60,715 bases of DNA from an uncultured Cellulophaga sp. (GCA_947491225.1 CANLIE010000017.1:1-60715); one strand, 5' to 3'. Positions 25,462 through 34,679 are shown, numbered from the stretch's first letter. Translations and numbers: made by a program. Notes: generated by a model not told the origin, from the letters alone.

Positions 25462-25792
25462 CTAAATAATCTTCGTTTAAAAAAACAGGTAATTTACCAT
25501 CAACAGCATTAGACAACCCTACTCCTGCATAATATGCCTTTGCATTCATTTTAGTGGCATGTTCTTTCATTTTTTGCATAAATGGAACATCATATTCACG
25601 TGGATTATTAGGAAAAGCCACATTTCTTACAACAATAAAATGCAGCTCTTTATTTTTAAGGCAAACAAATTGTGGATTTTTTTTGGGTTTACTATTAATA
25701 CCCATAAACTCATATCCATTAGCCTCTAACTCTCTTCCAACAATATTCATTGCTAAATTATGCAGCTCTTGATTTGTTAATGGTTTTCCCAT
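25433..25792 (-). CDS. Conserved flavobacterial protein, often labelled NqrF-like
   Basis: The 119-aa cytoplasmic protein (MGKPLTNQELHNLAMNIVG, then FVCLKNKELHFIVVRNVAFP) is, as far as I recall, a conserved flavobacterial family that databases call NADH-quinone reductase subunit F. It contains no ferredoxin cysteine motif and no FAD or NAD site, and the true NqrF is at 27026-28333, so that name is not supported. Its coupling to apbE suggests a role near flavin insertion into Na+-NQR, which is inference. The length and the single cysteine rule out a redox subunit. Confidence 0.8.
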   Translation of the reverse strand: MGKPLTNQELHNLAMNIVGRELEANGYEFMGINSKPKKNPQFVCLKNKELHFIVVRNVAFPNNPREYDVPFMQKMKEHATKMNAKAYYAGVGLSNAVDGKLPVFLNEDYLVDYDGLIEI

Positions 25793-25808
25793 TCAGCAAA
25801 ATTATAAC

Positions 25809-25846
25809 AAAAAAAAGAGATTGCCCTAATAAAAGAACAATCTCTT
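25809..25846 (-). terminator. Intrinsic terminator of ankyrin gene 2
   Basis: AGAGATTG and CAATCTCT form a stem with a 14-base loop, followed on the minus strand by seven or more Ts. Confidence 0.8.
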
Positions 25847-25870
25847 CCCTAACTAAATTAAGTTTTTATA

Positions 25871-26272
25871 CTACTGGTATAAACTTTTCAAATAATCTTG
25901 AGCAGCCTTTGCATTTGAAGCCTTAGCATATTCTAAAGCTGTTGCTCCTATTTTAGATTTAACATCAACATTAGCTCCATTTGCAACCAATAATTTAATT
26001 AAATTTACTTTATTATATCTAGCTGCATACATTAAAGGTGTCATACCCATTGTACCTGATTTCTGATTAATATCTGAGCCAAATTCTAAGAAATTCTGAG
26101 TCATTTCATAATTACCCTTTACAACTGCAATGCTTAGTGGTGTTAGGTTTTTAATTGTTGTCTTAGTAATTTTAAGATCTTTTCTTTTAACTGGATCTAT
26201 TCCTGTACTAGCTGATACACTTGTTGCTAATAAACTAACTAAAATTCCAAATGCGATAATTGATTTTTTCAT
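25871..26272 (-). CDS. Periplasmic ankyrin-repeat protein 2
   Basis: The 133-aa protein has a signal peptide (IIAFGILVSLLATSVSAS) and ankyrin repeats from about 45 to 125 (TPLSIAVVKGNYEMTQNFLE, TPLMYAARYNKVNLIKLLVA, then NGANVDVKSKIGATALEYAK). It is a close tandem paralogue of the gene at 26406-26801, with near-identical repeats. It probably acts as a binding or scaffold protein in the periplasm, with an unknown partner. Confidence 0.88.
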   Translation of the reverse strand: MKKSIIAFGILVSLLATSVSASTGIDPVKRKDLKITKTTIKNLTPLSIAVVKGNYEMTQNFLEFGSDINQKSGTMGMTPLMYAARYNKVNLIKLLVANGANVDVKSKIGATALEYAKASNAKAAQDYLKSLYQ

Positions 26273-26405
26273 GATAATTGATTTTTTGATTGTGATGAAT
26301 GTTTTTGTTTTATATTATATAGACGAACGCAGTTCAATTTTGTTTCACTATTTTTTTATTATAACTTTTTTTTAACATTGCGTGCGTCTTATTTAGAACC
26401 TGCGC

Positions 26406-26801
26406 TTATAGACTTTTCAAATATTCTACTGCCGCTGTTGCACCAGATATTCTTGCATAATCTAAAATCGTGGCTCCAATTTTTGATTTTATATCTACAT
26501 TAGCTCCGTTTGCAACCAACAATTTCATTAAATGTACTTTATTATATGTAGCAGCATACATTAAAGGTGTCATTCCCATTGTACCTGATTGCTGATTAAC
26601 ATCTGAGCCAAATTTCAAGAAATTTTGGGTCATTTCATAATTACCTTTTACAACTGCAATGCTTAGTGGTTTTAGGTTTTTATTAGTTGTCTTAGTTTTT
26701 TTAAGGTCTTTGTCCTTAACTAGTGCTGACCTTTTGCTAGCAGATACAGTTGTTGCCAATAAACTAACTAAAATTCCGAATGCAATGATTGTTTTTTTCA
26801 T
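26406..26801 (-). CDS. Periplasmic ankyrin-repeat protein 3
   Basis: The 131-aa protein shares the signal peptide and repeat layout of its neighbour, beginning MKKTIIAFGILVSLLATTVS, with repeats such as TPLMYAATYNKVHLMKLLVA. The highest divergence lies just after the signal peptide (KRSALVKDKDLKKTKTTNK) and in the last ten residues. The duplication is older than that of the CarboxypepD_reg-like genes but still recent. It lies 133 bp upstream of copy 2, with several dyads in its own upstream region. Confidence 0.88.
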   Translation of the reverse strand: MKKTIIAFGILVSLLATTVSASKRSALVKDKDLKKTKTTNKNLKPLSIAVVKGNYEMTQNFLKFGSDVNQQSGTMGMTPLMYAATYNKVHLMKLLVANGANVDIKSKIGATILDYARISGATAAVEYLKSL

Positions 26802-26837
26802 AATTGATGATTTTTAAATTTATTTTGTTTTTGATTC

Positions 26838-26964
26838 TGATGTAAATGTATATGACATCTACATCTAACAAAATCATTTTATGATCAACGGTAGAATCTT
26901 AAGAGTGAACGGTCATAAAATTGTACAGAAGCATAAATTAAGGCAGGTTATACGCCAGTATAAC
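26838..26964. promoter_or_regulatory. Cluster of inverted repeats upstream of ankyrin gene 3
   Basis: Three dyads are packed here: GATGTA with TACATC near 26838-26865, ATTTTATGATC with GGTCATAAAAT at 26876-26886 and 26911-26921 (10 of 11 paired), and GTTATAC with GTATAAC at 26947-26964. They lie between the ankyrin start and the nqr terminator, where an operator or structured leader would be expected. Confidence 0.4.
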
Positions 26965-26970
26965 AGAAAT

Positions 26971-27000
26971 AAAAAAGCCGATACAATATGTATCGGCTTT
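26971..27000 (-). terminator. Intrinsic terminator of the nqr operon
   Basis: AAAGCCGATAC and GTATCGGCTTT form an 11-bp perfect stem, followed by Ts on the minus strand just past the nqrF stop. Confidence 0.92.
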
Positions 27001-27025
27001 ACTTAACTTAATCATCCATTTTGGT

Positions 27026-28333
27026 TTATCCACCAAAATCATCAAATCTTATATGCTCATCTGGAATACCAAAATCTTCTCCCATTTTCTGAACAGCCTT
27101 GTTCATTAATGGTGGCCCACAGAAATACAGTTCTATATCCTCAGGTGATTCGTGATGAATTAAATAATTATCTATCACACAATTGTGTATAAATCCTACA
27201 AAACCATCACCTGGGGCATCTATATTTTCCTTAACCTTCCAATTATCTTCTTCCATAGGTTCAGAAAGAGCTAAATAGAACTTAAAGTTTGGAAATTCTT
27301 TTTCTAATTCATAGAAATGATCTAGGTAAAATAATTCTCTTTTAGAACGCCCTCCATACCAATATGTTACTTTTCTTCCTGTACGTAATGTTTTAAATAA
27401 ATGGTACAAATGAGAACGCATTGGCGCCATACCTGCTCCACCTCCTACGTAAAGCATTTCTGATTCTGACTCATTTATGAAGAATTCTCCATAAGGACCA
27501 GATATAGTTACCTTATCACCTGGTTTTTGCGCAAAAATGTAAGATGATGCAACACCTGGATTAACATCCATCCATCCATTTTTAGACCTATCCCAAGGTG
27601 GTGTAGCTATACGCACATTCAACATAATTTCTCTTCCTTCAGCTGGAAAAGAAGCCATAGAATAAGCTCTTTCTACAGTTTCATTATTTTTCATTACCAA
27701 AGGCCATAGACCAAACTTATCCCATTCTGCTTGAAATTTATCTGGAGTTTCATGCTCTTCAGGATGTGCTGTGATATCTATATCTGTATACTTAACTTCG
27801 CATTGTGGAATTTCTATCTGAATGTATCCACCAGCTTTATACCCCATATCTTCAGGAATTTCTACAACAAATTCCTTAATAAAAGATGCAACATTATAAT
27901 TACGTACTACAGTGGCTTCCCATTTTTTAATTCCAAAAACTTCTTCTGGAATGGTAATTTCCATATCCTGTTTTACTTTTACTTGGCAAGCTAAACGAGC
28001 TCCTTGGTTTAATTCTCTTTTAGAAAAGTGAGGTGTTTCAGTAGGTAGTGCTTCTCCTCCTCCAGATAAAACGTGGCATTCACACTGAATACAAGTTCCA
28101 CCACCACCACATGCTGATGGCAAAAATATTTTTTGATTACCTAAGGTTGTCAATAAAGAACTTCCTGAACCAACTTGAACTTTTTTCTCTCCATTTATTG
28201 TAATGGTAACAGGACCTGAAGGAGATAACTTCTCCTTTGTAAAAAGTAAAAGAGCAACCAATATTAATAATAATACCATAAAAGCTATTACCGTTATGAC
28301 AATTGTACCTGTAGTGCTTGTAGCTAAAATCAT
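27026..28333 (-). CDS. nqrF: Na+-translocating NADH:quinone reductase subunit F
   Basis: The 435-aa protein is the electron input subunit of Na+-NQR and oxidises NADH. One N-terminal membrane helix (about 8-31) anchors it. A 2Fe-2S ferredoxin domain follows, with Cys75, Cys81, Cys84 and Cys116. The FAD-binding RAYSMAS near 220 and the NADH-binding YVGGGAGMAPMRSHL and CGPPLMNKA complete it. The length is slightly above the 407 aa of Vibrio. It is the last gene of the operon, 2 bp after nqrE, and is followed by a strong terminator. Confidence 0.97.
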   Translation of the reverse strand: MILATSTTGTIVITVIAFMVLLLILVALLLFTKEKLSPSGPVTITINGEKKVQVGSGSSLLTTLGNQKIFLPSACGGGGTCIQCECHVLSGGGEALPTETPHFSKRELNQGARLACQVKVKQDMEITIPEEVFGIKKWEATVVRNYNVASFIKEFVVEIPEDMGYKAGGYIQIEIPQCEVKYTDIDITAHPEEHETPDKFQAEWDKFGLWPLVMKNNETVERAYSMASFPAEGREIMLNVRIATPPWDRSKNGWMDVNPGVASSYIFAQKPGDKVTISGPYGEFFINESESEMLYVGGGAGMAPMRSHLYHLFKTLRTGRKVTYWYGGRSKRELFYLDHFYELEKEFPNFKFYLALSEPMEEDNWKVKENIDAPGDGFVGFIHNCVIDNYLIHHESPEDIELYFCGPPLMNKAVQKMGEDFGIPDEHIRFDDFGG

Positions 28334-28335
28334 TC

Positions 28336-29070
28336 CTAATTATTTATAGCGTTGTTATAAGAAATTAAATTTTTATCAATCTTATTTTTAACTTTCTTTT
28401 CTTGTAATTGTTGTGCCGTTCCAGTCTCTTCTTCTGTTGGTGCATCATCACCTCCTGTTAACATACCTCCAAAACTCATAAAGCCAATAGCCATAAGTCC
28501 CGTAATAATAAATGTAATTCCCAATCCTCTTAAAGGGGCTGGCACATTAGAATATCTAATTTTTTCACGTATGGCAGCAATGGCTAAAATTGCCAAAAAC
28601 CAACCAATACCAGAACTTACACCATAATTAAAAGCCAAGCCTAATGTCTGTATGTCTCTAGCTTGCATAAAAAGAGACCCTCCCAATATAGCACAGTTTA
28701 CAGCAATTAAAGGCAAGAAAATACCCAACGAGTTATATAAAGACGGTGAAAACTTTTCTACCACTATTTCTACCAATTGCACCATTGTTGCAATTGTTGC
28801 AATAAATAAAATGTAAGAAAGAAAGCTTAAGTTATAATCTGCATATTCTGGTCCTAACCAAGCCAAAGCCCCATCTCTTAAAAGGTATTGATCTAACAAC
28901 CAGTTTAATGGTACTGTTACTGCCAATACAAAAATAACAGCAGCTCCTAAACCTACAGCTGTAGCAACTTTTTTAGATACCGCTAAATAGGAACACATTC
29001 CTAAAAAAACGGAAAACACCATATTATCTATGAATATGGACTTAAAGAATAATTCTACGTGTTCTAACAT
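28336..29070 (-). CDS. nqrE: Na+-translocating NADH:quinone reductase subunit E
   Basis: The 244-aa integral membrane subunit has six hydrophobic segments and the conserved half-site MVFSVFLGMCSYLAVSKKV, which in Vibrio NqrE carries a cysteine that helps ligate the intramembrane iron centre shared with NqrD. The last 40 residues (DDAPTEEETGTAQQLQEKKV) are a polar tail longer than in Vibrio (198 aa), probably cytoplasmic. It lies within the nqr operon. Confidence 0.96.
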   Translation of the reverse strand: MLEHVELFFKSIFIDNMVFSVFLGMCSYLAVSKKVATAVGLGAAVIFVLAVTVPLNWLLDQYLLRDGALAWLGPEYADYNLSFLSYILFIATIATMVQLVEIVVEKFSPSLYNSLGIFLPLIAVNCAILGGSLFMQARDIQTLGLAFNYGVSSGIGWFLAILAIAAIREKIRYSNVPAPLRGLGITFIITGLMAIGFMSFGGMLTGGDDAPTEEETGTAQQLQEKKVKNKIDKNLISYNNAINN

Positions 29071-29098
29071 ATTAATATATTTTTACTATAATATAAGT

Positions 29099-29746
29099 CT
29101 AGTTCTCTTCTATTAATGCTTTGTTTCTTGAGCGTTGAATCCAAATAATGATACCAACTACTATTAACGCCATTGGAGGCATAATTACAAAACCATTATT
29201 CTCATATCCTAATGCATATAATCCAGTTTTAGCAATAGGATCTCCCAATACTTTTATACCTAACAAGGTACCTGAACCTAGTAATTCTCTAAAGAAACCT
29301 ACTATAATCAATATTAAACCATAACCAAATGAATTTCCTATACCATCTAAGAATGATCTCCAAGGTCCATTAGCCAATGCAAAAGCCTCAAAACGCCCCA
29401 TAATTATACAGTTAGTTATAATTAAACCTACAAAAACAGATAGGGTTTTGCTTAATTCGTAAGCAAATGCTTTTAGTACCTGATCTACTATAATCACCAA
29501 GGTAGCAACTACTATAAGTTGAACTATAATTCTGATTTTAGAAGGAATAATATTTCTCATTAAAGAAATAACCACATTACCTACCCCTAACACAAACATT
29601 ACTGAAACTGCCATAACTATTGACGCTTCTAGTTCTGCCGTAATTGCCAATGCAGAACAGATACCTAATACTTGTATAGTAATTGGATTGTTATCTGCTA
29701 ATGGATCTAATATTAAATTTGCATCTTTTTTAGAAAGTAATCCCAT
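29099..29746 (-). CDS. nqrD: Na+-translocating NADH:quinone reductase subunit D
   Basis: The 215-aa membrane subunit is homologous to NqrE and forms with it the inverted pair around the iron centre. The first half-site is ITIQVLGICSALAITAELEA and the second FVGLIITNCIIMGRFEAFAL, each with the conserved Cys. About six membrane helices are visible. The gene starts 3 bp after nqrC. Confidence 0.96.
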   Translation of the reverse strand: MGLLSKKDANLILDPLADNNPITIQVLGICSALAITAELEASIVMAVSVMFVLGVGNVVISLMRNIIPSKIRIIVQLIVVATLVIIVDQVLKAFAYELSKTLSVFVGLIITNCIIMGRFEAFALANGPWRSFLDGIGNSFGYGLILIIVGFFRELLGSGTLLGIKVLGDPIAKTGLYALGYENNGFVIMPPMALIVVGIIIWIQRSRNKALIEEN

Positions 29747-29749
29747 TTT

Positions 29750-30499
29750 TTATCTTTTTCTTATGGTTTCTAAATAATCTTTGTAAAGCGCTATGCCATC
29801 TTTTATCATTGCAGATACACCATTCCCTGTAATAGTAGCACCAGCCAAAGCATCTACTTCATTATCATCCTTTATTTTATTTAAAGGATCATTGTTACCT
29901 TTTGCAACAGCTATTCCTGCATATTTTTTTCCATCCAATATAGACTCTCCTTCAAAATCATCCATAAAATAACGCTGCTTTATATTTGCCCCTAATCCAG
30001 CAGTTTCACCTGCGTGGTCAAAAAATACACCTTGTACCCTTAGCTCTTCGTCTATAGCAACAAATCCCCATATGGCATCCCAAAGACCTTTGCCTCTCAT
30101 TGGTATGATATATGATTTTTTACCATCCTTTTCTCCTATAAATAAAGGTAACTTTCTTGTTTCTCCACTTTTTGCAAGGGTTTCTTGTTTTTTTAAATCT
30201 ATTAAATAGGCTTGATCATTATCAGTAATTTTATCTCCTTCTATAACCAATTGCTTTTTAATATATTTTGCAAATTCAGCTTCCACTCTATCAGTAGGAA
30301 TAAATTTTACACTTCCTTCACCTTCATTTTCATTAACACCCATTGCATATAGGATATTCTGTTGTTTTTCAAATCTTTGGTTTTCTTTGATGCGATCACT
30401 TAATGATGATGCTAAAAAAGCCAAGATAGATCCAACAACAACCACCATAATTGCTGCAAAAATGACGGTGTAACTATTTTTATCTGTATTAATTGCCAT
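29750..30499 (-). CDS. nqrC: Na+-translocating NADH:quinone reductase subunit C
   Basis: The 249-aa subunit has one N-terminal membrane helix (about 8-29) and a periplasmic FMN-binding domain. FMN is attached by ApbE to a Thr in the D-x-x-(S/T)-G-A-T motif. Here it reads DALAGAT with Thr222, so the usual Ser/Thr is Ala. HAGETAGLGANI near 166 is a typical NqrC/RnfG segment. The gene lies 9 bp after nqrB. Confidence 0.96.
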   Translation of the reverse strand: MAINTDKNSYTVIFAAIMVVVVGSILAFLASSLSDRIKENQRFEKQQNILYAMGVNENEGEGSVKFIPTDRVEAEFAKYIKKQLVIEGDKITDNDQAYLIDLKKQETLAKSGETRKLPLFIGEKDGKKSYIIPMRGKGLWDAIWGFVAIDEELRVQGVFFDHAGETAGLGANIKQRYFMDDFEGESILDGKKYAGIAVAKGNNDPLNKIKDDNEVDALAGATITGNGVSAMIKDGIALYKDYLETIRKR

Positions 30500-30508
30500 A
30501 ATTATACT

Positions 30509-31711
30509 TTAAGCTGTAGCGTTTTTTAATCTCTTTAAACGTTTCTTAACATTACCTTGAACAACATAGTGGTCTATAGTTGGTGCAAAAACGTTCATTA
30601 ACAATATTGCCAAGAACACTCCTTCTGGATATGCTGGGTTAAACACCCTAATTAAAACTGATATAAATCCGATAAAAAAACCATAAATCCATTTTCCTTT
30701 AATGGTTTGCGAACCTGTAACTGGATCAGTAGCCATATATACAATACCAAAAGCTAAACCACCGACAAGTAAATGCTGCCAAAATTCAAAACTCATTAGT
30801 CCGTAAAACTTACTTCCTTCAGATATCCATTCTGCACTAACTGCTCCATTAAAAATTAACCCCATAACTAATGCTCCTACAACAGCACTAAGCATAATTC
30901 TCCAACTCGCTATTTTGGTAAAAATTAAAAATAGTCCTCCTAATAAAATTAAGAACGTAGAAGTCTCTCCTACAGACCCTGGTATAAAACCAAAAAACAT
31001 ATCAGATACAGAGTAAGATAAATCATTATTCTGTGCCAAATGACCTAATACGGTTTCGCCAGAAATGGCATCTGCTGTTCCAGCTCTTTCAACCGCCTGA
31101 TGCACCCATACTTTATCTCCACTCATCCACGTAGGATAGGCAAAGAATAAAAAGGCTCTAATTGTTAATGCAGGGTTTAAAATATTCATACCTGTACCAC
31201 CAAATACTTCTTTTCCTATTACCACTCCAAAAACAACAGCAACCGCCAACATCCACAATGGTGTATCTACAGGAACAATTAGTGGCACCAACATACCTGT
31301 AACCAGATATCCTTCTTCTATTTCATGTCCTTTAATAACGCAAAATATAAACTCAGTAGTCAAACCAATAACATAAGACACGATTACCAAAGGTAATATA
31401 GTCTTGATTCCTACCCAGAAATTTTCCCAAGTAAGGAAGTGTTCCATCAAAGAAAAATCAGTTGGAAAACCATTTATTGCAGAAAAATGTTGATAACCTG
31501 CATTGAACATTCCAAAAAGCAGCACAGGCACCAATGCCATTATCACCGTATTCATTGTACGCTTTAAATCATCTGCTCCTTTAACGTGAGTACCATTATG
31601 AGTAACCTCATTTGGCATATACAAAAAAGTATGAAATCCACTAAAAACAGGAAACCACTTTTTATCTTTATTTTTTACCCTAAATTTATGTAAGCTTTCT
31701 TTTAAACCCAT
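30509..31711 (-). CDS. nqrB: Na+-translocating NADH:quinone reductase subunit B
   Basis: The 400-aa membrane subunit has about ten helices and is part of the sodium channel and quinone site. It should carry covalent FMN on a Thr in a D-x-x-S-G-A-T motif. The matching site reads DAISGET with Thr220, so the normally conserved Ala is Glu219. TGMNILNPALTIRAFLFFAY and MATDPVTGSQT are typical for the subunit. It lies 2 bp after nqrA. Confidence 0.96.
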   Translation of the reverse strand: MGLKESLHKFRVKNKDKKWFPVFSGFHTFLYMPNEVTHNGTHVKGADDLKRTMNTVIMALVPVLLFGMFNAGYQHFSAINGFPTDFSLMEHFLTWENFWVGIKTILPLVIVSYVIGLTTEFIFCVIKGHEIEEGYLVTGMLVPLIVPVDTPLWMLAVAVVFGVVIGKEVFGGTGMNILNPALTIRAFLFFAYPTWMSGDKVWVHQAVERAGTADAISGETVLGHLAQNNDLSYSVSDMFFGFIPGSVGETSTFLILLGGLFLIFTKIASWRIMLSAVVGALVMGLIFNGAVSAEWISEGSKFYGLMSFEFWQHLLVGGLAFGIVYMATDPVTGSQTIKGKWIYGFFIGFISVLIRVFNPAYPEGVFLAILLMNVFAPTIDHYVVQGNVKKRLKRLKNATA

Positions 31712-31713
31712 CT

Positions 31714-33063
31714 TTATCCTATTTCTTTTTGTAACAAGTCTAACCCTTCTCTAATTATTTGCTGATGAGGTTGTTTGGATATACATACAAATTCCGTTAA
31801 TGAGAAATCTTCAGGAGCAACCTCATACAAACCAAGTTGTTCCATTTCATCCAAATCTTTTATCATACATGCTTTTAGTAGTTGCATTGGAAATATGTCT
31901 AACGGAAAAACTTTTTCATACTGACCTGTTACCACAAAAGCTCTATGCTCACCATTAGTATTGGTATTCAAATCATATTTTTTCTTAGAAAACAACCAAG
32001 AAAAAGTCATTGCTCTAGTTGTTGATACTTTATTAAAGACTGGCTTGTTCCAACCAAATAACTCATAATCATCTCCTTCTGGAATAACAGTTACCGTATT
32101 ATTATAGAAACCTAAGTATCCTTCTGGAGTAGTCTTACTACCAGTTAAAACATCGCCATTAATAACCCTGAAATTTTCCATAGAGACACCACTCACATAT
32201 AAGAAAGTAGAAATCTCAGCACCGATGGTCGCTGTATAATACCTTGGAGCTTTAACTACAGAGCCTGATAAAGCTATTGTTCTTTGAGCATTGAATTTAC
32301 CTGTTAACAACAACTCTCCAATTATAACCAAATCCTGAGCATTAATTGTCCAAACAGTTTCTCCTTTATTAATAGGATCTATTCTATTTATCTGTGTACC
32401 TACCAAACCAGCTGGATGTGGACCAGAAACCTTATGTTCTGTAATACCAGACAAACCAGACAATGGAGAATTAGAACTATTCACAGAGATATGAACTTGC
32501 CCAGAAGTCAGCTTCGCTAGAGCGGTAACAGCTGCCTGCATTTCGTTCTCCTTACCTTTTAACACATAATCTAAATCTGCTGCTAATGGTGCAGTAGTAT
32601 AACCTGAAATAAAAATAGCTTTTGGAGCTACTTCAGGATTAGCCACTACATCATAAGGTCTTTGTTTTATAAAAGGCCAGCAACCAGATCCCAACAATTG
32701 CGCCTTGATTTCTTCACCAGATGCATTTGCTAAGTTTAGCGTTTTGTGTACTACTACTTCATTTGATTTATTAGCGCGTATTTTTAGCGATAATATTCTT
32801 CTTCTTGCCCCTCTTTCTATTTCCACTAATTCACCAGCCACAGGGGAAACAAATTGCATCTCCTCTTGGTTTTTATTATAAAATAAAGGTTCTCCTGCTT
32901 TAACAACAGTTCCCTCTTTTACCAACATCTTTGGTGTTATTCCGTGAAAATCATTAAGATTTATAGCATAAACATTGCTTAAAACCGCTTTAGAAGTAGT
33001 TTGCTCAGCGGCACCGACTAGGTTAATATTTAAGCCTTTTTTAATTCGAATGTCTTTAGACAT
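31714..33063 (-). CDS. nqrA: Na+-translocating NADH:quinone reductase subunit A
   Basis: The 449-aa peripheral subunit begins MSKDIRIKKGLNINLVGAAE, as NqrA proteins do, and contains the barrel-sandwich segment KEGTVVKAGEPLFYNK and the Rossmann-like central part (GPHPAGLVGTQI). It binds ubiquinone/menaquinone near NqrB in Vibrio. It opens the nqrABCDEF operon, in which genes are 2 to 28 bp apart. A -7 box lies 34 bp upstream. Confidence 0.96.
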   Translation of the reverse strand: MSKDIRIKKGLNINLVGAAEQTTSKAVLSNVYAINLNDFHGITPKMLVKEGTVVKAGEPLFYNKNQEEMQFVSPVAGELVEIERGARRRILSLKIRANKSNEVVVHKTLNLANASGEEIKAQLLGSGCWPFIKQRPYDVVANPEVAPKAIFISGYTTAPLAADLDYVLKGKENEMQAAVTALAKLTSGQVHISVNSSNSPLSGLSGITEHKVSGPHPAGLVGTQINRIDPINKGETVWTINAQDLVIIGELLLTGKFNAQRTIALSGSVVKAPRYYTATIGAEISTFLYVSGVSMENFRVINGDVLTGSKTTPEGYLGFYNNTVTVIPEGDDYELFGWNKPVFNKVSTTRAMTFSWLFSKKKYDLNTNTNGEHRAFVVTGQYEKVFPLDIFPMQLLKACMIKDLDEMEQLGLYEVAPEDFSLTEFVCISKQPHQQIIREGLDLLQKEIG

Positions 33064-33097
33064 ATTATTGTAGACCTTAGGTTAACAAAATTTCGTG

Positions 33098-33105
33098 CAA
33101 ATTTA
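33098..33105 (-). promoter_or_regulatory. -7 promoter box of the nqr operon
   Basis: TAAATTTG on the minus strand fits TAnnTTTG, 34 bases before the nqrA ATG. Confidence 0.5.
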
Positions 33106-33217
33106 AAGCTTTAAGAGCAAATTTCCTTATCAAAATAGCTAAGATATTTTATTTATATTTATTCTAAATAACTAACAACATAACTAACCTTAAACTTTTT
33201 TAGGCACAACTTTTGTT

Positions 33218-33225
33218 TATATTTG
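33218..33225 (+). promoter_or_regulatory. -7 promoter box of the T9SS plug gene
   Basis: TATATTTG fits TAnnTTTG. An in-frame TTG at 33213 lies at or before it and cannot be the start, so the ATG at 33243 is used. Confidence 0.55.
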
Positions 33226-33242
33226 CTCATCAATCTTTTATA

Positions 33243-34487
33243 ATGAAACAGTTGCTTATATTACTTATCTTTTTTTGTGTTTTTTTTTCAGTAAACTCAC
33301 AAGCTATAACAGAAAAAAACCCACCTGATCATATTAAATCAATACTATTCAAAGGTAATACTGAAGATCAGTTTCCTATTGTTGAATTAGGAGAAAGTAT
33401 CCATTTAGAATTTGATGATTTAAATGCAACTGAAGAAGATTATTATTACAAAATAGTTCATTGTAATTACGACTGGACTCCTTCTAATCTATTAAAGTCT
33501 CAATATCTTAGTGGTATGGACAATTTAAGGATTACAGAATACGAAAACAGCTATAATACACTACAAGCATATTCTAACTACTCCTTAAGCATCCCTAATA
33601 ACAACATTAGTCTTAAAATAAGCGGTAATTATGTATTAGAAATATATAATGAATATAATAAACTACAATTTTCTCGAAGATTTTTGATATACAAGAACCT
33701 AGTAAATGTAGGTGTTATGACAAAAAGAACAAGGGATTTTAATTTTTTAAACGAAAAACAAGTTGTTCAATTTTCTATAAAAACAGGTAATTTTCAATTG
33801 ATTAATCCAAAGAAAGAAGTAAAAATAGCTCTTTTACAAAATTATCATTGGCCATCTGCTATATACAATATAAAACCACAATATATATTAGGTAAAGAGT
33901 TACTCTATAAATATGACACAGAAACCAGTTTCTTTGGCGGAAATGAATTTTTAAATTTTGACACCAAGGACCTTAGAGCTACTAGCACAGCCATTGCTAA
34001 AATAAAATTAGAAGGCATATACAATCACTACCTACATATAGATACAGAAAGAGCAACAGAGCCCTATACATATTTCCCCGATATTAATGGTAACTTTGTA
34101 ATTGCCACTCAACAAGGAGAAGACAGGTCGCGAGAGGCAGAATATACTAATATTCATTTTAAATTACCCTACACAGAAACAATTGGCCTTAATGAAGTGT
34201 ATGTGTTTGGAAAGTTCAATAACTACACACTTTCTAAAGAAAACAAAATGACATACAACAACCTTACAGGCAATTTAGAAACTACAATAAAACTGAAACA
34301 AGGGTTTTACAATTATAAATATGCACTTATAACTAACAACGGAAAAATAGATCTAAATGTAATTAGTGGCAATTTTCATTTTACAGAAAATAATTACCTT
34401 GTATTGGTTTATTATAGAAATTTTGGCGATCAATATGATAGCCTTATTGGTGTTGGTACTGGAAATTCTATCAACATTACCAACTAA
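33243..34487 (+). CDS. Type IX secretion plug protein (DUF5103)
   Basis: The 414-aa protein has a signal peptide (LLILLIFFCVFFSVNSQ). It matches DUF5103: HIKSILFKGNTEDQFPIVEL, YYYKIVHCNYDWTPSNL, then TRDFNFLNEKQVVQFSIKTG and YNYKYAL. In Flavobacterium johnsoniae the plug protein closes one end of the SprA translocon of the type IX secretion system. The protein should therefore be periplasmic, at the outer membrane. The C-terminus has the FGGGN... GVGTGNSI end common in the family. The family call is from memory of the sequence. Confidence 0.88.
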   Translation: MKQLLILLIFFCVFFSVNSQAITEKNPPDHIKSILFKGNTEDQFPIVELGESIHLEFDDLNATEEDYYYKIVHCNYDWTPSNLLKSQYLSGMDNLRITEYENSYNTLQAYSNYSLSIPNNNISLKISGNYVLEIYNEYNKLQFSRRFLIYKNLVNVGVMTKRTRDFNFLNEKQVVQFSIKTGNFQLINPKKEVKIALLQNYHWPSAIYNIKPQYILGKELLYKYDTETSFFGGNEFLNFDTKDLRATSTAIAKIKLEGIYNHYLHIDTERATEPYTYFPDINGNFVIATQQGEDRSREAEYTNIHFKLPYTETIGLNEVYVFGKFNNYTLSKENKMTYNNLTGNLETTIKLKQGFYNYKYALITNNGKIDLNVISGNFHFTENNYLVLVYYRNFGDQYDSLIGVGTGNSINITN

Positions 34488-34679
34488 TCCATATATTTCA
34501 TCAGATAAATTTATTATTTTACCGAATATACAATACATAAGAAAGTTTCTTTCCTTATTATCTTATATCTTTGTTTGCAATAGTGTTAATCCTATAAAAA
34601 TATTTATCAATTTTTATTTTCACTATTTCACACCTTATACATAAAAAAGTATTTATACATTTTTAACAGTTAATAAAGT

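Noticed and set aside
25433-25792. Annotation of this gene as nqrF
   Set aside because: It has no ferredoxin cysteines or flavin/NAD motifs, and a complete NqrF is encoded at 27026-28333.
33213-33242. Ten extra N-terminal codons on the plug protein
   Set aside because: They overlap the -7 box and would precede the signal peptide with non-typical residues.
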